Shown: piece by piece, positions 40,158-49,324 of the stretch
How positions within the stretch are numbered: position 1 is the stretch's first letter
How the letters are laid out: each line of letters opens with the position of its first letter
Assembly: GCA_030407315.1 (NCBI GenBank)
Contig: JALQPE010001862.1
Coordinates: 1 to 64,000 of the forward strand
Reading direction: 5' to 3'
Source of the DNA: Asparagopsis taxiformis
Lineage: Eukaryota; Rhodophyta; Florideophyceae; Bonnemaisoniales; Bonnemaisoniaceae
DNA length: 64,000 nucleotides
Position numbers and translations under genes: made by a program
The notes under the pieces: model-generated
What the model was told of the DNA's origin: nothing
What the model saw: only the letters and a program-made list of their open reading frames with translations
Database searches by the model: none

Positions 40158-41428
40158 TTGGGGTTGTGGGTCACGAGTGTGTGTGGGAGCAGCGCCTGAG
40201 TCCAGAAGGTAATAAGAGGAGGGAAGTTTATTTGGTCTTGTGGTGGAGAGTCACCGACGGGGTTGTACGCTGGGAAAGCTAGTGAACTGTGTTGTTCAGG
40301 CGATGGGGGCAACATTGTTGGTGGGGTGCCATAGGATGGCTGCGGAGAATGGAATGGGGGATGGTGCATCCTCGGTTGTTCCAGAGGGGTAGGCGGTAAG
40401 GTGAGAGGAGATTGCAGCATGTAGTTCGCGTGTGGCGAGGTTGACGGTGTGTTGTGCTGCTGTAGTAGCAACTGTTGTCTGGTGTGACACATTTCCGTCG
40501 TGTGGTTCTTGCTGCCATGAAGTGTGCACCATGGGCCCTTGTAGTCGCGTGGTGGTTGACGTTGTTTGGCAAGGTTATAACGTGTATTGCGTCTCAGCTG
40601 TGGGGCTGGAGTTAATGGCATCTGTGTACCATGATGTGTCAGTGCATGCAACGGTGGATATCCTATTGGATGTGGAGGGTGGCAATACATTGGAGAAGGT
40701 GTGTTGTGCCCATATGGAGGATGGGATGGCGGGTGTGTTGGATGGTTATCCGGGTTGTGGCTTGGTGCTGCAGCATTTTCATGCTCTATCAGCATCGTGA
40801 TCACTAAGTCCAGGCTTGGGCGTTTTCCGTCATGGAAATGATGGTAGTTCGCGAGATCGCGAAGCAGGGAGGCGTAGTCTGGTGCTTCGTATAACCCACT
40901 GAGTAGAAACTGAACGGTGGTTTGTTCATCTGCTATGTTCGGGAATGACGATTGTATCATTTGTTCTCGCAATTCGGTGTGCTGGTCGATGTATGATTGT
41001 ATCGTCGTGCCTGGGGTGTACTTGATTTGGTGAGCACGCCTGCGTAGGTTAGCTTCCGAATTTCGTGGGTGTACTGCCTTCAGTTTATCCTGGAGGTGTT
41101 GGTAGAGGACGGGTGTGGGGCTCGTGAGGACAGATGGGCTCACGGTTCTTAGAATCTCAGGTGAGATATTTGGGAGTATGAGGAGACGCGCCAGAGCGGT
41201 TTTCTGCTGATGGATTCGGAAAGCGTAAGGGTCAGTAGGAGTTAGCGGAGGAGGATCCTCGAGGTACGGTGTTAGATCGTTGAGGGTGGCATGGCACTCT
41301 ATTGTATTGCACCATTGAGCTAAGTTGGAAGAGGTGAGCATGGGTATATCGATCCGTAGTGGGGAAGAGAGGAGTGTCGGGTTAGGATCGGAGGGTGGAG
41401 GAGGTGGAGTGGGTTGTGGATGTGACAT
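40154..41428 (-). CDS. Copia2 gag (424 aa)
   Basis: Starts at the ATG opening MSHPQPTPPPPPSD, by comparison with Copia1 gag; the frame stays open upstream to 41617 without an ATG. Capsid-like segments QSYIDQHTELREQ and ADEQTTVQFLLSGL match Copia1. The zinc finger is CTLHGSKNHTTEMC (CX2HX4HX4C). The His/Pro-rich tail (about 290-420) overlaps the protease in the other frame and ends at 40154. The overlap usable for frameshifting is about 40154-40245. Confidence 0.85.
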   Translation of the reverse strand: MSHPQPTPPPPPSDPNPTLLSSPLRIDIPMLTSSNLAQWCNTIECHATLNDLTPYLEDPPPLTPTDPYAFRIHQQKTALARLLILPNISPEILRTVSPSVLTSPTPVLYQHLQDKLKAVHPRNSEANLRRRAHQIKYTPGTTIQSYIDQHTELREQMIQSSFPNIADEQTTVQFLLSGLYEAPDYASLLRDLANYHHFHDGKRPSLDLVITMLIEHENAAAPSHNPDNHPTHPPSHPPYGHNTPSPMYCHPPHPIGYPPLHALTHHGTQMPLTPAPQLRRNTRYNLAKQRQPPRDYKGPWCTLHGSKNHTTEMCHTRQQLLLQQHNTPSTSPHANYMLQSPLTLPPTPLEQPRMHHPPFHSPQPSYGTPPTMLPPSPEQHSSLAFPAYNPVGDSPPQDQINFPPLITFWTQALLPHTLVTHNPK

Positions 41429-41648
41429 GTTGCGTGTCGTGTCTTGTTCAAGTTCGAGCAGTGCCTGCTGGTAGAGATCAGTGGCAAGATTTCGTATCTC
41501 TTCTGTTTTTGCGAGGTGCCGTGAGCGTGCTTGGGCGTATTTGGCGCGGCGGTCGGCGCGTGAGGCCGGTGTTCGGCTGTCAATGATGTGTGGTGATGGT
41601 GCGGTCGCCGCGATCAAGCATGCGGGCTGGGTTCGGGAGAGAAATTTT

Positions 41649-41677
41649 GGTGCGCGGTGTAGTCTGGGTCCATAACC
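41649..41677 (-). other. Copia2 primer-binding site, initiator tRNA-Met anticodon type
   Basis: On the minus strand GGTTATGGACCCAG starts immediately after the 5' LTR. It matches the complement of GGGCCCAUAACC of initiator tRNA-Met with one mismatch. Confidence 0.7.
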
Positions 41678-41797
41678 TGTTGCTGAAGGAGTAGTCCCTT
41701 AACTCTTTACTACGTCGGCGGCGTCTGGTGGTGAACGTATAAATACTATTTTGTATTCTACTGTAATGTAGTGTATGATCTGGGTGATCATCCGACA
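41678..41797 (-). repeat. Copia2 5' LTR (120 bp)
   Basis: Upstream LTR of the minus-strand element; same sequence as 36576-36695. Confidence 0.94.
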
Positions 41798-41813
41798 CGT
41801 GATGGACTCTATT

Positions 41814-43257
41814 ATTGTGCTCAATACGTGTCCACGTTGCATATGTTAATCTGAACAAAAAGTTGTCCGAGGAGGATCTTCACCTCTAACTGTCAAGACG
41901 CAAGGGGCTGTGTCGCCTTACTAAATTGAAACAGCTCTCGCTGATCCAATCGTAGCCGCCTGATGAAACACATTTCCCCAGCTCGCGACACATCGACCCC
42001 GCCAATGCTTGCTGCCCCGTCCGTCCAGCACGTCGTTATGGTGACCAGTGGCTGAGCTAGACGCATTGATGTTCGAGATATCCACAGTAATTTGTAGAGC
42101 CTCCATGTGTGTTCCTCCTTTTAAACTCCGAGTTTCTCTCAACAGAGTGGAATCAAGGGCCAGGCAAGCACATAATCTATTTTTTGAGCGTATTATGACG
42201 TGCCATTCTAGGTGCAAGTACCATGCTTCAAACTTACTGTTTCTTCAACACGCTACAGTATTATTGGATTCTGATACCGCTGGGCTGGCATTTTTTTGTT
42301 TCCATCGTTTGTACTCTTTCTCGTTCCGTAAGTGCATATACACCGTAGAACATGAACTTGAGAGTACTGCACTTCTCTTCCATTCACTGCAGAACAAGAA
42401 AAATTGCATTTAATTATACACAAAGATTCACACTTCACACCCAACTGTTACTACACCGCGACAACAGCGGCGCACGCGGAGCCATTTCACTACTCTCCAG
42501 TGCTCGCAACGGAATAGAACAGAAAAGCCACGCCACCCCAATTGATAACAGCAGATACACTTCGAAAGCAACAATAACTAACGCTCCCCTCTCAGCTTTC
42601 TTCTTTAGTACAGCCACAGTGACGTTGCGTCATGCATACATGTGTACGGCCTATCCCGCACACAATTGCATGTTGGATTTATGTAGAGGCTTCTAGATGA
42701 GTTTATTGCCCAGTCGCATCTTGACAAAAAGACCTTATTGACATGAGTAAGCGTTATAATCGAGAAGGTTAAGGACCGCACATTTCTCACCAATGTAAGC
42801 GATACATCAACAACTGGACTCTATACCAATGATCTCTCCCAACATGACGCAAGTAGCACATCAGGTACATCAAGGCTTTAGAGCTGGCATTGCGCTATGG
42901 TCCATGCAGAGCAAGCATGGGTGAAATGTTTAACATAATGTGATGTGATGGCAGCAATCCATTCATAAACGACAAGTAGGGCCTAGCAGACTACCCATCA
43001 GAGCGCAGCGTATCCTTGGATACCCTTCGATCATTTCTTTCCGATGAGCTCATAATGCGTAGAATTAATTCATGTGGACGCGCATTCCATCGTGAATTTC
43101 CTTCGGCTGCTGTATCCATTGCTGTCAACAGTTGACTTGCTATTCTTACCGATATTTCGTACCCGGACCCCAACTCGCACAGCCATGACTAGATTGTAAT
43201 TGACACATTTCCAACAGAGCATACTACCCGTGCGTCATATATAAGAACGCGTGAATC
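41814..43257 (+). repeat. Duplicon copy B, piece 2
   Basis: Matches copy A 9651-11122 and ends with GAATC, the left Gypsy1 target duplication. It keeps the TATA box (about 43238-43245) of the coiled-coil gene whose coding region now lies 6 kb downstream. No gene is supported inside this piece. Confidence 0.88.
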
Positions 43258-43619
43258 TGTAACGAACTGAAGCTGATGCCAGCAATGGCCAGCATAAACT
43301 AGTTTATTCTAGACACTACAAGTTACACTAAGTTTACTCATATACTATAGGCTGCTAGAAAGTAACTTGCTGTTACGCCTAGAAGTATCTAGTTGGCTAT
43401 GTCATCGAGTGATGTCATGATGGCAGCATGTTAGATTTATTTTGATGACATAATTTTATTTAGATTAGTATTTTCTAGAATTAGTTCGACATCGAACTAC
43501 AATTCTATGGTGGGTATAAAAAAGGCATGGTCAACTCCGGTCTTGGGGGATCGGAGGCATCATCGATCATTCAACGAAAACAACTACCACTCAGCTATCC
43601 CGTATACACATTCGTTTCA
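43258..43619 (+). repeat. Gypsy1 5' LTR (362 bp)
   Basis: Contains a TATA box (TATAAAAAA from 43515). Identical to 48897-49258. Confidence 0.95.
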
Positions 43620-43640
43620 CTGGTAGCATCGCTTTCTACG
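43620..43640 (+). other. Gypsy1 candidate primer-binding site
   Basis: TGGTAGCATCGCTTTC begins one base after the LTR; the initial TGG fits pairing with a tRNA 3' CCA end. The tRNA was not identified. Confidence 0.5.
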
Positions 43641-43719
43641 GGCGCACTGAGTGAGCAGTTCGGCAAACGCCGGCCGACTGCAAGCTCTTGGCTGAAAAGC
43701 CATCGTTGGGAGTTATTGA

Positions 43720-43933
43720 ACACCTGAGGGCAGGAGTGCCAGGTGTAAGAACTGTAGTGTCTCCTACCCCTTGAGCAAGGGTAAGTTACCTGAGGGCAGG
43801 AAGGCCAGGTAACTAAGGGCCTACAGGAGGGACTGTAAGTGGTCAACCCGAGGGCAGGAGAGCCGGGTTGTACCTGAGGGCAGGAGGGCCAGGTGGTGTC
43901 TGAGGGCTGGAGAGCCAGACATCCCACTTACAG
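43720..43933 (+). ncRNA. Gypsy1 leader RNA: five covarying GGAG-loop hairpins
   Basis: Five hairpins share one plan: outer stem, 3-nt GAG bulge on the 5' side, GGC/GCC inner stem, six-nt loop. Positions and outer stems: 43720-43746 ACACCT/AGGTGT; 43784-43814 AGTTACCT/AGGTAACT; 43844-43870 CAACCC/GGGTTG; 43872-43894 ACCT/AGGT; 43895-43923 GGTGTCT/AGACATC. Loops are AGGAGT, AGGAAG, AGGAGA, AGGAGG and TGGAGA. Outer stems differ between copies yet stay paired, while bulge, inner stem and loop are constant. A 10-bp stem (CTGTAAGTGG 43833-43842 with CCACTTACAG 43924-43933) encloses the last three with almost no linker, making a four-way junction. Exposed GGAG recalls retroviral packaging loops; that role is inference. 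Confidence 0.8.
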
Positions 43934-44421
43934 AACCTAGATCGGAAGTCTAGCTTCCTGGAGGGATTCTTGATTCTCAAGACTATCCTCTGACCAGTCC
44001 TGTGCTGTCGCCAATTGTATTCCCTATACATCCTATTCCACTTGTTGGCTGTTAGCTAGGTGGACCGACAGGGTCACGGATACGGGTAACGCAGGCTTGA
44101 TAGGGGTAAGGACTTGGACTAAGAGGGGTGGAGAGGAGATAGGAAAACTTGAGGAAAGTTGGGTACGGTCGACTCGCGAAACTTTCTTATAGGGTAAGGA
44201 CACCGAAGGGTTTACATCGTAAACTGGTGGGGATATCCCGAACGGATCGTTGAACCACATTCCCTGGGTGGGTGTGATCAGAGTGCTGAAATTCCTCTCT
44301 CCGCGGGTAGAGGACCCGTCGTCAAAGGACGAATCCTTTCAAAAATTGGAAACTGGAAATTTGTTGTTGAAGAAGAAAGAAGTTTTTTTAAGGTTTTAAG
44401 TTTGGGAAGAACACTGTCATT

Positions 44422-45189
44422 ATGTCGTTATTGAAGCCCAATAAGCCCCCGACATTCGATGGAACGCGTGATGCGTTTACTGTTCGGACGTGGCTACACT
44501 CTGTTGGAAGGTACATTTCTCTCATTCAGGTAGGCTCGGATGCAGAAATATCCGATAAACAAGCTATTGATTTCGCTTCGACGTTCATGACAGGGGTGGC
44601 TGCCAACTGGTGGTTTACCGTTGTCAACGGAGCGAAAATGCCTGATTCTTGGGAGGCCTTCTCAAACCTGGTTATTCAAGAGTTTGTTCCTCAAGATAGT
44701 GCTGTTAGAGCTCGCGATAAGCTCAGCAAGTTGAAACAGAAAACAAGCGTTTCTGCCTATCTTTCCGAGTTTAGGAACATCGTAATCAATATCCAGGATA
44801 TGAGTGAGGGTGAGAAGTTGGCTCGTTTCTGTGAAGGTCTCAAGTCTCATATTCTTCTTGATGTTCGCAAGAACAATCCATCGGACCTTGATGCCGCTGC
44901 AAACATTGCTCTTAGCGTTGATGGTGCTTATTACGGAGCTGGGTTCTATACAGGAAAAGTTGTTCCTTCAAGTTATTCCGGGTACGCTCCCATGGAAATC
45001 GGCAACTTCGAGAAAAGCCATTCCATGAATGCCCAGAAGAGGAAGGATATTCGTGAGAACCTATGCTTTGTATGTCACAAGCCCGGTTGCAGAGCGTATA
45101 GGCACAAAGGGGAAGTCAAGAAGAGGCTTAACACGAACAATACTCAGGTTCATTGGGGTGCACCGAGTTCCTTTCCACAGGAAAACTAG
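44422..45189 (+). CDS. Gypsy1 gag (255 aa)
   Basis: ATG at 44422 opens MSLLKPNKPPTFDGTRDAF. Residues about 15-170 match the Ty3/gypsy gag capsid region (ANWWFTVVNG, WEAFSNLVIQEFVPQ, VSAYLSEFRNIV, ARFCEGLKSHILLDV). The zinc knuckle is CFVCHKPGCRAYRH, CX2CX4CX4H, with the last two ligands swapped relative to the normal CX2CX4HX4C. The ORF ends shortly after; the pol region starts in another frame overlapping by 37 nt. Confidence 0.88.
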   Translation: MSLLKPNKPPTFDGTRDAFTVRTWLHSVGRYISLIQVGSDAEISDKQAIDFASTFMTGVAANWWFTVVNGAKMPDSWEAFSNLVIQEFVPQDSAVRARDKLSKLKQKTSVSAYLSEFRNIVINIQDMSEGEKLARFCEGLKSHILLDVRKNNPSDLDAAANIALSVDGAYYGAGFYTGKVVPSSYSGYAPMEIGNFEKSHSMNAQKRKDIRENLCFVCHKPGCRAYRHKGEVKKRLNTNNTQVHWGAPSSFPQEN

Positions 45190-48100
45190 TCGGTCCTCCT
45201 AAAAACAAGTTATACGCTCAGGATGGACCTGAAAGGAGTGTGAATGTTCGATGCGCTGATGCGCAAGTTAAGAGACCAGAAAAGCCAGGAAGGGCTGTTC
45301 CAAGGCAGGAGAAGGGCCGTGTAGAGCCGAGAGTCTTGGAAGCTGAATCAAATACTATTGTTGGGAAAGAAAGCATCACTACTGATGACCCTATACCAGT
45401 AGATCCATTATTGGTTTTCCATGGAAAGTTGAACGGATTACCAGTCCAAGTATTGAAAGATGATGGATGGAATACCAACGTAGTAGGGGCCGAGTTTCTG
45501 AGGAAGCAGAAATCTCGAGAAAATTTCATGATTCAGAAAGAGAAAATACAAGTCTCACATTCTCGAAAAGGTTCCACGGAAGAAGCATCTGAAGTAATCA
45601 TCAAAGGAACATTGAATATGGGTTCACATACCTATACATCAAATTGGGTTGTTGCCAATTGTAGGTATGATGTTCTTTTGGGGATGCCATGGCATGTCGC
45701 CCACAATCCAGTTATCGATTACAAAAAAAGATTGTGAAATGTGGCCATCAGTTGCTTCACGCCTGTAAAGATCCTGATGATCCAAGGATTCATGTGACGA
45801 ATCTTGGAGTGAGAAAATTCAGAAAAATGTTACGGAACAGGAAGAACAGTAATGACTTTGAAGTGTATCAAGTGTTCGAAAAGGAAAATATTCAGGGAAT
45901 GAAAGGTTCCAAACACAGTGAGAGGTTGGGGAAGTTACTGACAAAGTACCAGGAAGTGTTCAGAAGTGATCTTCCAGATGGACTTCCTCCCAAGCGAACA
46001 GTAGATCACGCGATCGATGTTCAGAAAGATGCTAAACCTCCACTGAGACCTCTATTTCAGCTGTCTCCCGCGGAACTAAGAGCAGCTAAAGAATATGTCG
46101 AGGAACTGCTGAAGAAAGGAAAAATAAGATCAAGTAAGTCACCTTATGGAGCTCCTCTGTTCTTTGTCAAAGAGAAAGACAAGCTTCGTGGAGTAGTCGA
46201 TTATCGAGCTTTGAATCGAATCACGAAGAGGAACAATGCTCCATTGCCGAGATCTGATGAAATGTTTGATCGCCTTGGGGGATCAAAATATTTTTCAAAA
46301 CTAGACCTCAAGACGGGTTCCATCAGATCAGGGTGAAGCCGGAAGACATCGAGAAAACAGCGTTTAATACAAAATATGGGCAGTTCGAATATCTTGTCAT
46401 GCCTATGGGTTTGTGTAACGCTCCTGCAACGTTTCAGACCTTGATGAACCAGATTTTCTATGATTGCATTGATGTTTTCTTGGTTGTTTACATGGATGAT
46501 CTACTAGTATTCAGCAAGACGGAAGAGGAACATTTTCGGAATTTGGAAACTGTATTGGAACGTCTGAAAAGAAATGAATTGTACGTTTCTCCAAAGAAAT
46601 GTGAATTCCTTCAGACAGAGATCGACTTCTTGGGATTTTTGGTTGGTAGAGACGGCATCAGGGTTAATCCAGAAAAGGTTGACGTCCTTAAAACCTGGCC
46701 AAAACCAAAATCATTGACAGAGTTGAGAAGTTTCCTTGGTCTCTTACAGTTTTTCCGAAGGTTCATTCCGAAATTCTCTGGGATTGCGGCTCCATTGACG
46801 GATCTGACGAAGAAAGAAAAGGGTATTGGACAATGGGATGAAATCTGTGATGAAGCTTTCCAAAAGTTGAAAGATGCAATGATTCAGGCTCCAATATTAG
46901 TTGCACCTGATTGGAGAAAGGCCTTCCGAGGTCATGTTGATGCATCTCAGCTCGCTGTTGGTGGTACTCTAACTCAGCTGGACGAGAATGGGAAGGATCG
47001 TGTTATTGCCTTCTACTCAAAGAAGTTATCATCCACTGAGGCAGATTATACAGCGAATGACCGAGAACTTTTGGCTTTGATTTGTTTCTTGGAAAGATTT
47101 CGATGTTACCTCGAAGGAGTTGAATTTGAAATATTCACAGACAACCAAGTGCTAAAGAGTTTCTTTTCGAAAGCCAAGTTGAGTCGAAAAGAAGCGAGAT
47201 GGTTGGAAACTCTAGGTAACTTTGGTATATTCCCGATAACCCTCAAACCTGGCAAGATTCATGTATTGGGTGATGTTTTATCAAGGGCTCCTCACGTTAT
47301 AACTGGGCGAAATGCTTCATTTAGCAATATTGAAGTACCTGAAATCAATTTTGAGGATATTGTAACCCGATATGATGATGACCAGTTCTTCGGACCAGTG
47401 GTAAGAGCCATGGAAGGAGATTTTCCTGAAGATGAGATTCAGAAACGGAAACTGGAAAAGATCATACCATTGTTTTGTCGTGAACGGGCGAGGCTATTTC
47501 ACAATGGAAAGTTGTGTGTACCGAGAAGGTCTGTGTCCAGTATTTTGCAAATGGCACATGACTCTAGGATAAGCGGTCATTTCAAGTTCTTGAAGACGCT
47601 AGCAAGACTTGAAAAATTCCATTGGAGACACAAAGCCCGGGATGTCCGGAAGTATGTGGAGGGATGCATGAAGTGTCAGCAATACAAAGACTCTAATCAG
47701 AAGAAGTTGACTGATCCAACTTCTTTAGAGATTCCTGAGAGAAGATGGGGATCTCTAGCAACCGACTTTATCGTAAGTCTACCCAAGACAAAAGACGGTT
47801 ATGATGCCATAACTACCTGGGTAGACCGGTTGACGAGAAGAGTTCATTTTATCAAGTCAAGAGGTACTGACACTGCTGAGGATGTTGCGAATGCATTCTT
47901 CTCCAACATATTCAAGCTTCATGGACTTCCTGACAATGTGGTATCGGATCGAGATAGAAAGTTTACATCCAAGTTTTGGGATTGTTTGATGGAACTTTGT
48001 GGCGTTAAGCTCAAGATGTCTACGAGCAGGCACCCACAGACGGATGGCACGTCCGAAATCATGAATCGGATGATTGAGAACTATCTTCGGTGCTATTGTT

Positions 48101-48855
48101 CCTATAACCAAGACAATTGGGATGAACTTCTACCATCTGCAGAGTTTTCCTACAATTCTGCTGTTTCTGAAGATCTAGGTATGTCCCCTTTTGAGCTGGA
48201 CCTGGGATGGATTCCAAAGTCTCCTTTGGACTTTGTGTCTGGAAATGAGATACCTGTGCAAAGTGTTGAGGAATTCAAGAAACGGCTTACAGCTTCTCTT
48301 GAAGATGCTAAGTACTCTTACAACATTGCGAAAGCAGCACAGAGTGCGTATGCCTCCAGAAAGTTCAAGGATCCAGACTATAGGGTGGGATCCAAGTTAT
48401 GGATTAACAGGTCTTTGTTCAGGGATGCATACTCCCAGTCTCAGGAAAAGGAGAAGTTGACAGCAAGACGTTTTGGACCGTTTGTTGTGAAGGAATTGAT
48501 AGGCAAAAATGCAGTTAGGTTGGATCTTCCTGATCATATCAAGATTCATCCTGTTGTTAATGTCAGCCACACAATTCCTCATATAGAACAACCGAGTGAT
48601 ATTGCTGCTCCAATACCTCCTGTACCGGCCCCTGTCCCTGCTATTGAAGGTGATGAAATCGAGGTTGAAGCGATCTTGAATCATAGAAAAAGAGGACGAG
48701 GATATCAGTTCCTAACCTTGATGAAAGGTAGTCCTACGCATGATGCTTCATGGCAACCTACGAGGGATTTCATAGACAGAGATGGCACGAAGACTGGAAT
48801 ATGGTTAGAATACATCCGAAAGAAGAATATTCTACCGGAATATCATGATGAATAA
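45153..48855 (+). pseudogene. Gypsy1 pol, frameshifted
   Basis: Three frames are needed. 45153-45737 holds the protease region with VLKDDGWNTNVVG, a DDG motif in place of DSG/DTG. At the A7 run 45723-45729 the frame changes. 45689-46336 holds the first RT blocks (VVDYRALNRI, KYFSKLDLKTG) and stops where GGGTTCCATC appears to lack one T. 46333-48855 continues RT (YMDDLLVFSK), RNase H (FTDNQVLKSF), integrase with zinc part (HDSRISGHFKF, CMKCQQYK) and core (ATDFIVSL, VSDRDRKF, GTSEIMNRM) and a C-terminal region with DASWQPTRDF, a weak chromodomain-like end. The two internal breaks would stop expression unless they are assembly errors. Confidence 0.85.
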
Positions 48856-48882
48856 CTATGTTGATGAGGACATCAACTGTGT

Positions 48883-48896
48883 GAGGGGGGGAATAG
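48883..48896 (+). other. Gypsy1 polypurine tract
   Basis: GAGGGGGGGAATAG lies directly before the 3' LTR and would prime plus-strand DNA synthesis. Confidence 0.8.
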
Positions 48897-49258
48897 TGTA
48901 ACGAACTGAAGCTGATGCCAGCAATGGCCAGCATAAACTAGTTTATTCTAGACACTACAAGTTACACTAAGTTTACTCATATACTATAGGCTGCTAGAAA
49001 GTAACTTGCTGTTACGCCTAGAAGTATCTAGTTGGCTATGTCATCGAGTGATGTCATGATGGCAGCATGTTAGATTTATTTTGATGACATAATTTTATTT
49101 AGATTAGTATTTTCTAGAATTAGTTCGACATCGAACTACAATTCTATGGTGGGTATAAAAAAGGCATGGTCAACTCCGGTCTTGGGGGATCGGAGGCATC
49201 ATCGATCATTCAACGAAAACAACTACCACTCAGCTATCCCGTATACACATTCGTTTCA
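48897..49258 (+). repeat. Gypsy1 3' LTR (362 bp)
   Basis: Identical to 43258-43619. Its TATA box (TATAAAA from 49154) lies 171 nt upstream of the host coiled-coil ATG, so this LTR may now act as that gene's promoter. Confidence 0.95.
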
Positions 49259-49324
49259 GAATCTGTCCGTGTTGCAGTTCCCGTGTTCTACCTCAACTAC
49301 TGTTTGTCCAGTCTAGTGGCACCC

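Larger units (their letters stand above)
36576..41797 (-). mobile_element. Copia2: short-LTR Ty1/copia retrotransposon
   Basis: 5222 bp on the minus strand with 120-bp LTRs that look identical (plus-strand TGTTGCTG...ATCCGACA) and a target duplication CGTGA (36571-36575 and 41798-41802). Copy A gives the empty site. Just outside the right duplication copy B has about 12 extra bases (TGGACTCTATTA) absent from copy A. Gag and pol overlap in a -1 relation. Primer site and 3' module match Copia1 in type. Confidence 0.94.
43258..49258 (+). mobile_element. Gypsy1: Ty3/gypsy LTR retrotransposon with a long structured leader
   Basis: 6001 bp, plus strand, identical 362-bp LTRs (TGTAACGAAC...TTCGTTTCA), target duplication GAATC (43253-43257 and 49259-49263), candidate primer site TGGTAGCATCGC one base after the LTR, and a clean polypurine tract GAGGGGGGGAATAG before the 3' LTR. 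The 802-nt leader is dense in hairpins. Gag is intact but the pol region changes frame three times although the LTRs are identical. Confidence 0.95.

Noticed and set aside
43720..43933. CRISPR-like array reading of the repeated GAGGGCAGGAG motif
   Set aside because: Spacing is irregular, flanks are complementary stems rather than spacers, and it lies in a eukaryotic retrotransposon leader.
49166..49324. LTR-encoded 53-residue N-terminal extension fused in frame to the coiled-coil protein
   Set aside because: The LTR ATG lies only 12 nt after the LTR TATA box, so it is probably upstream of the transcription start; the extension would also bury the signal peptide.
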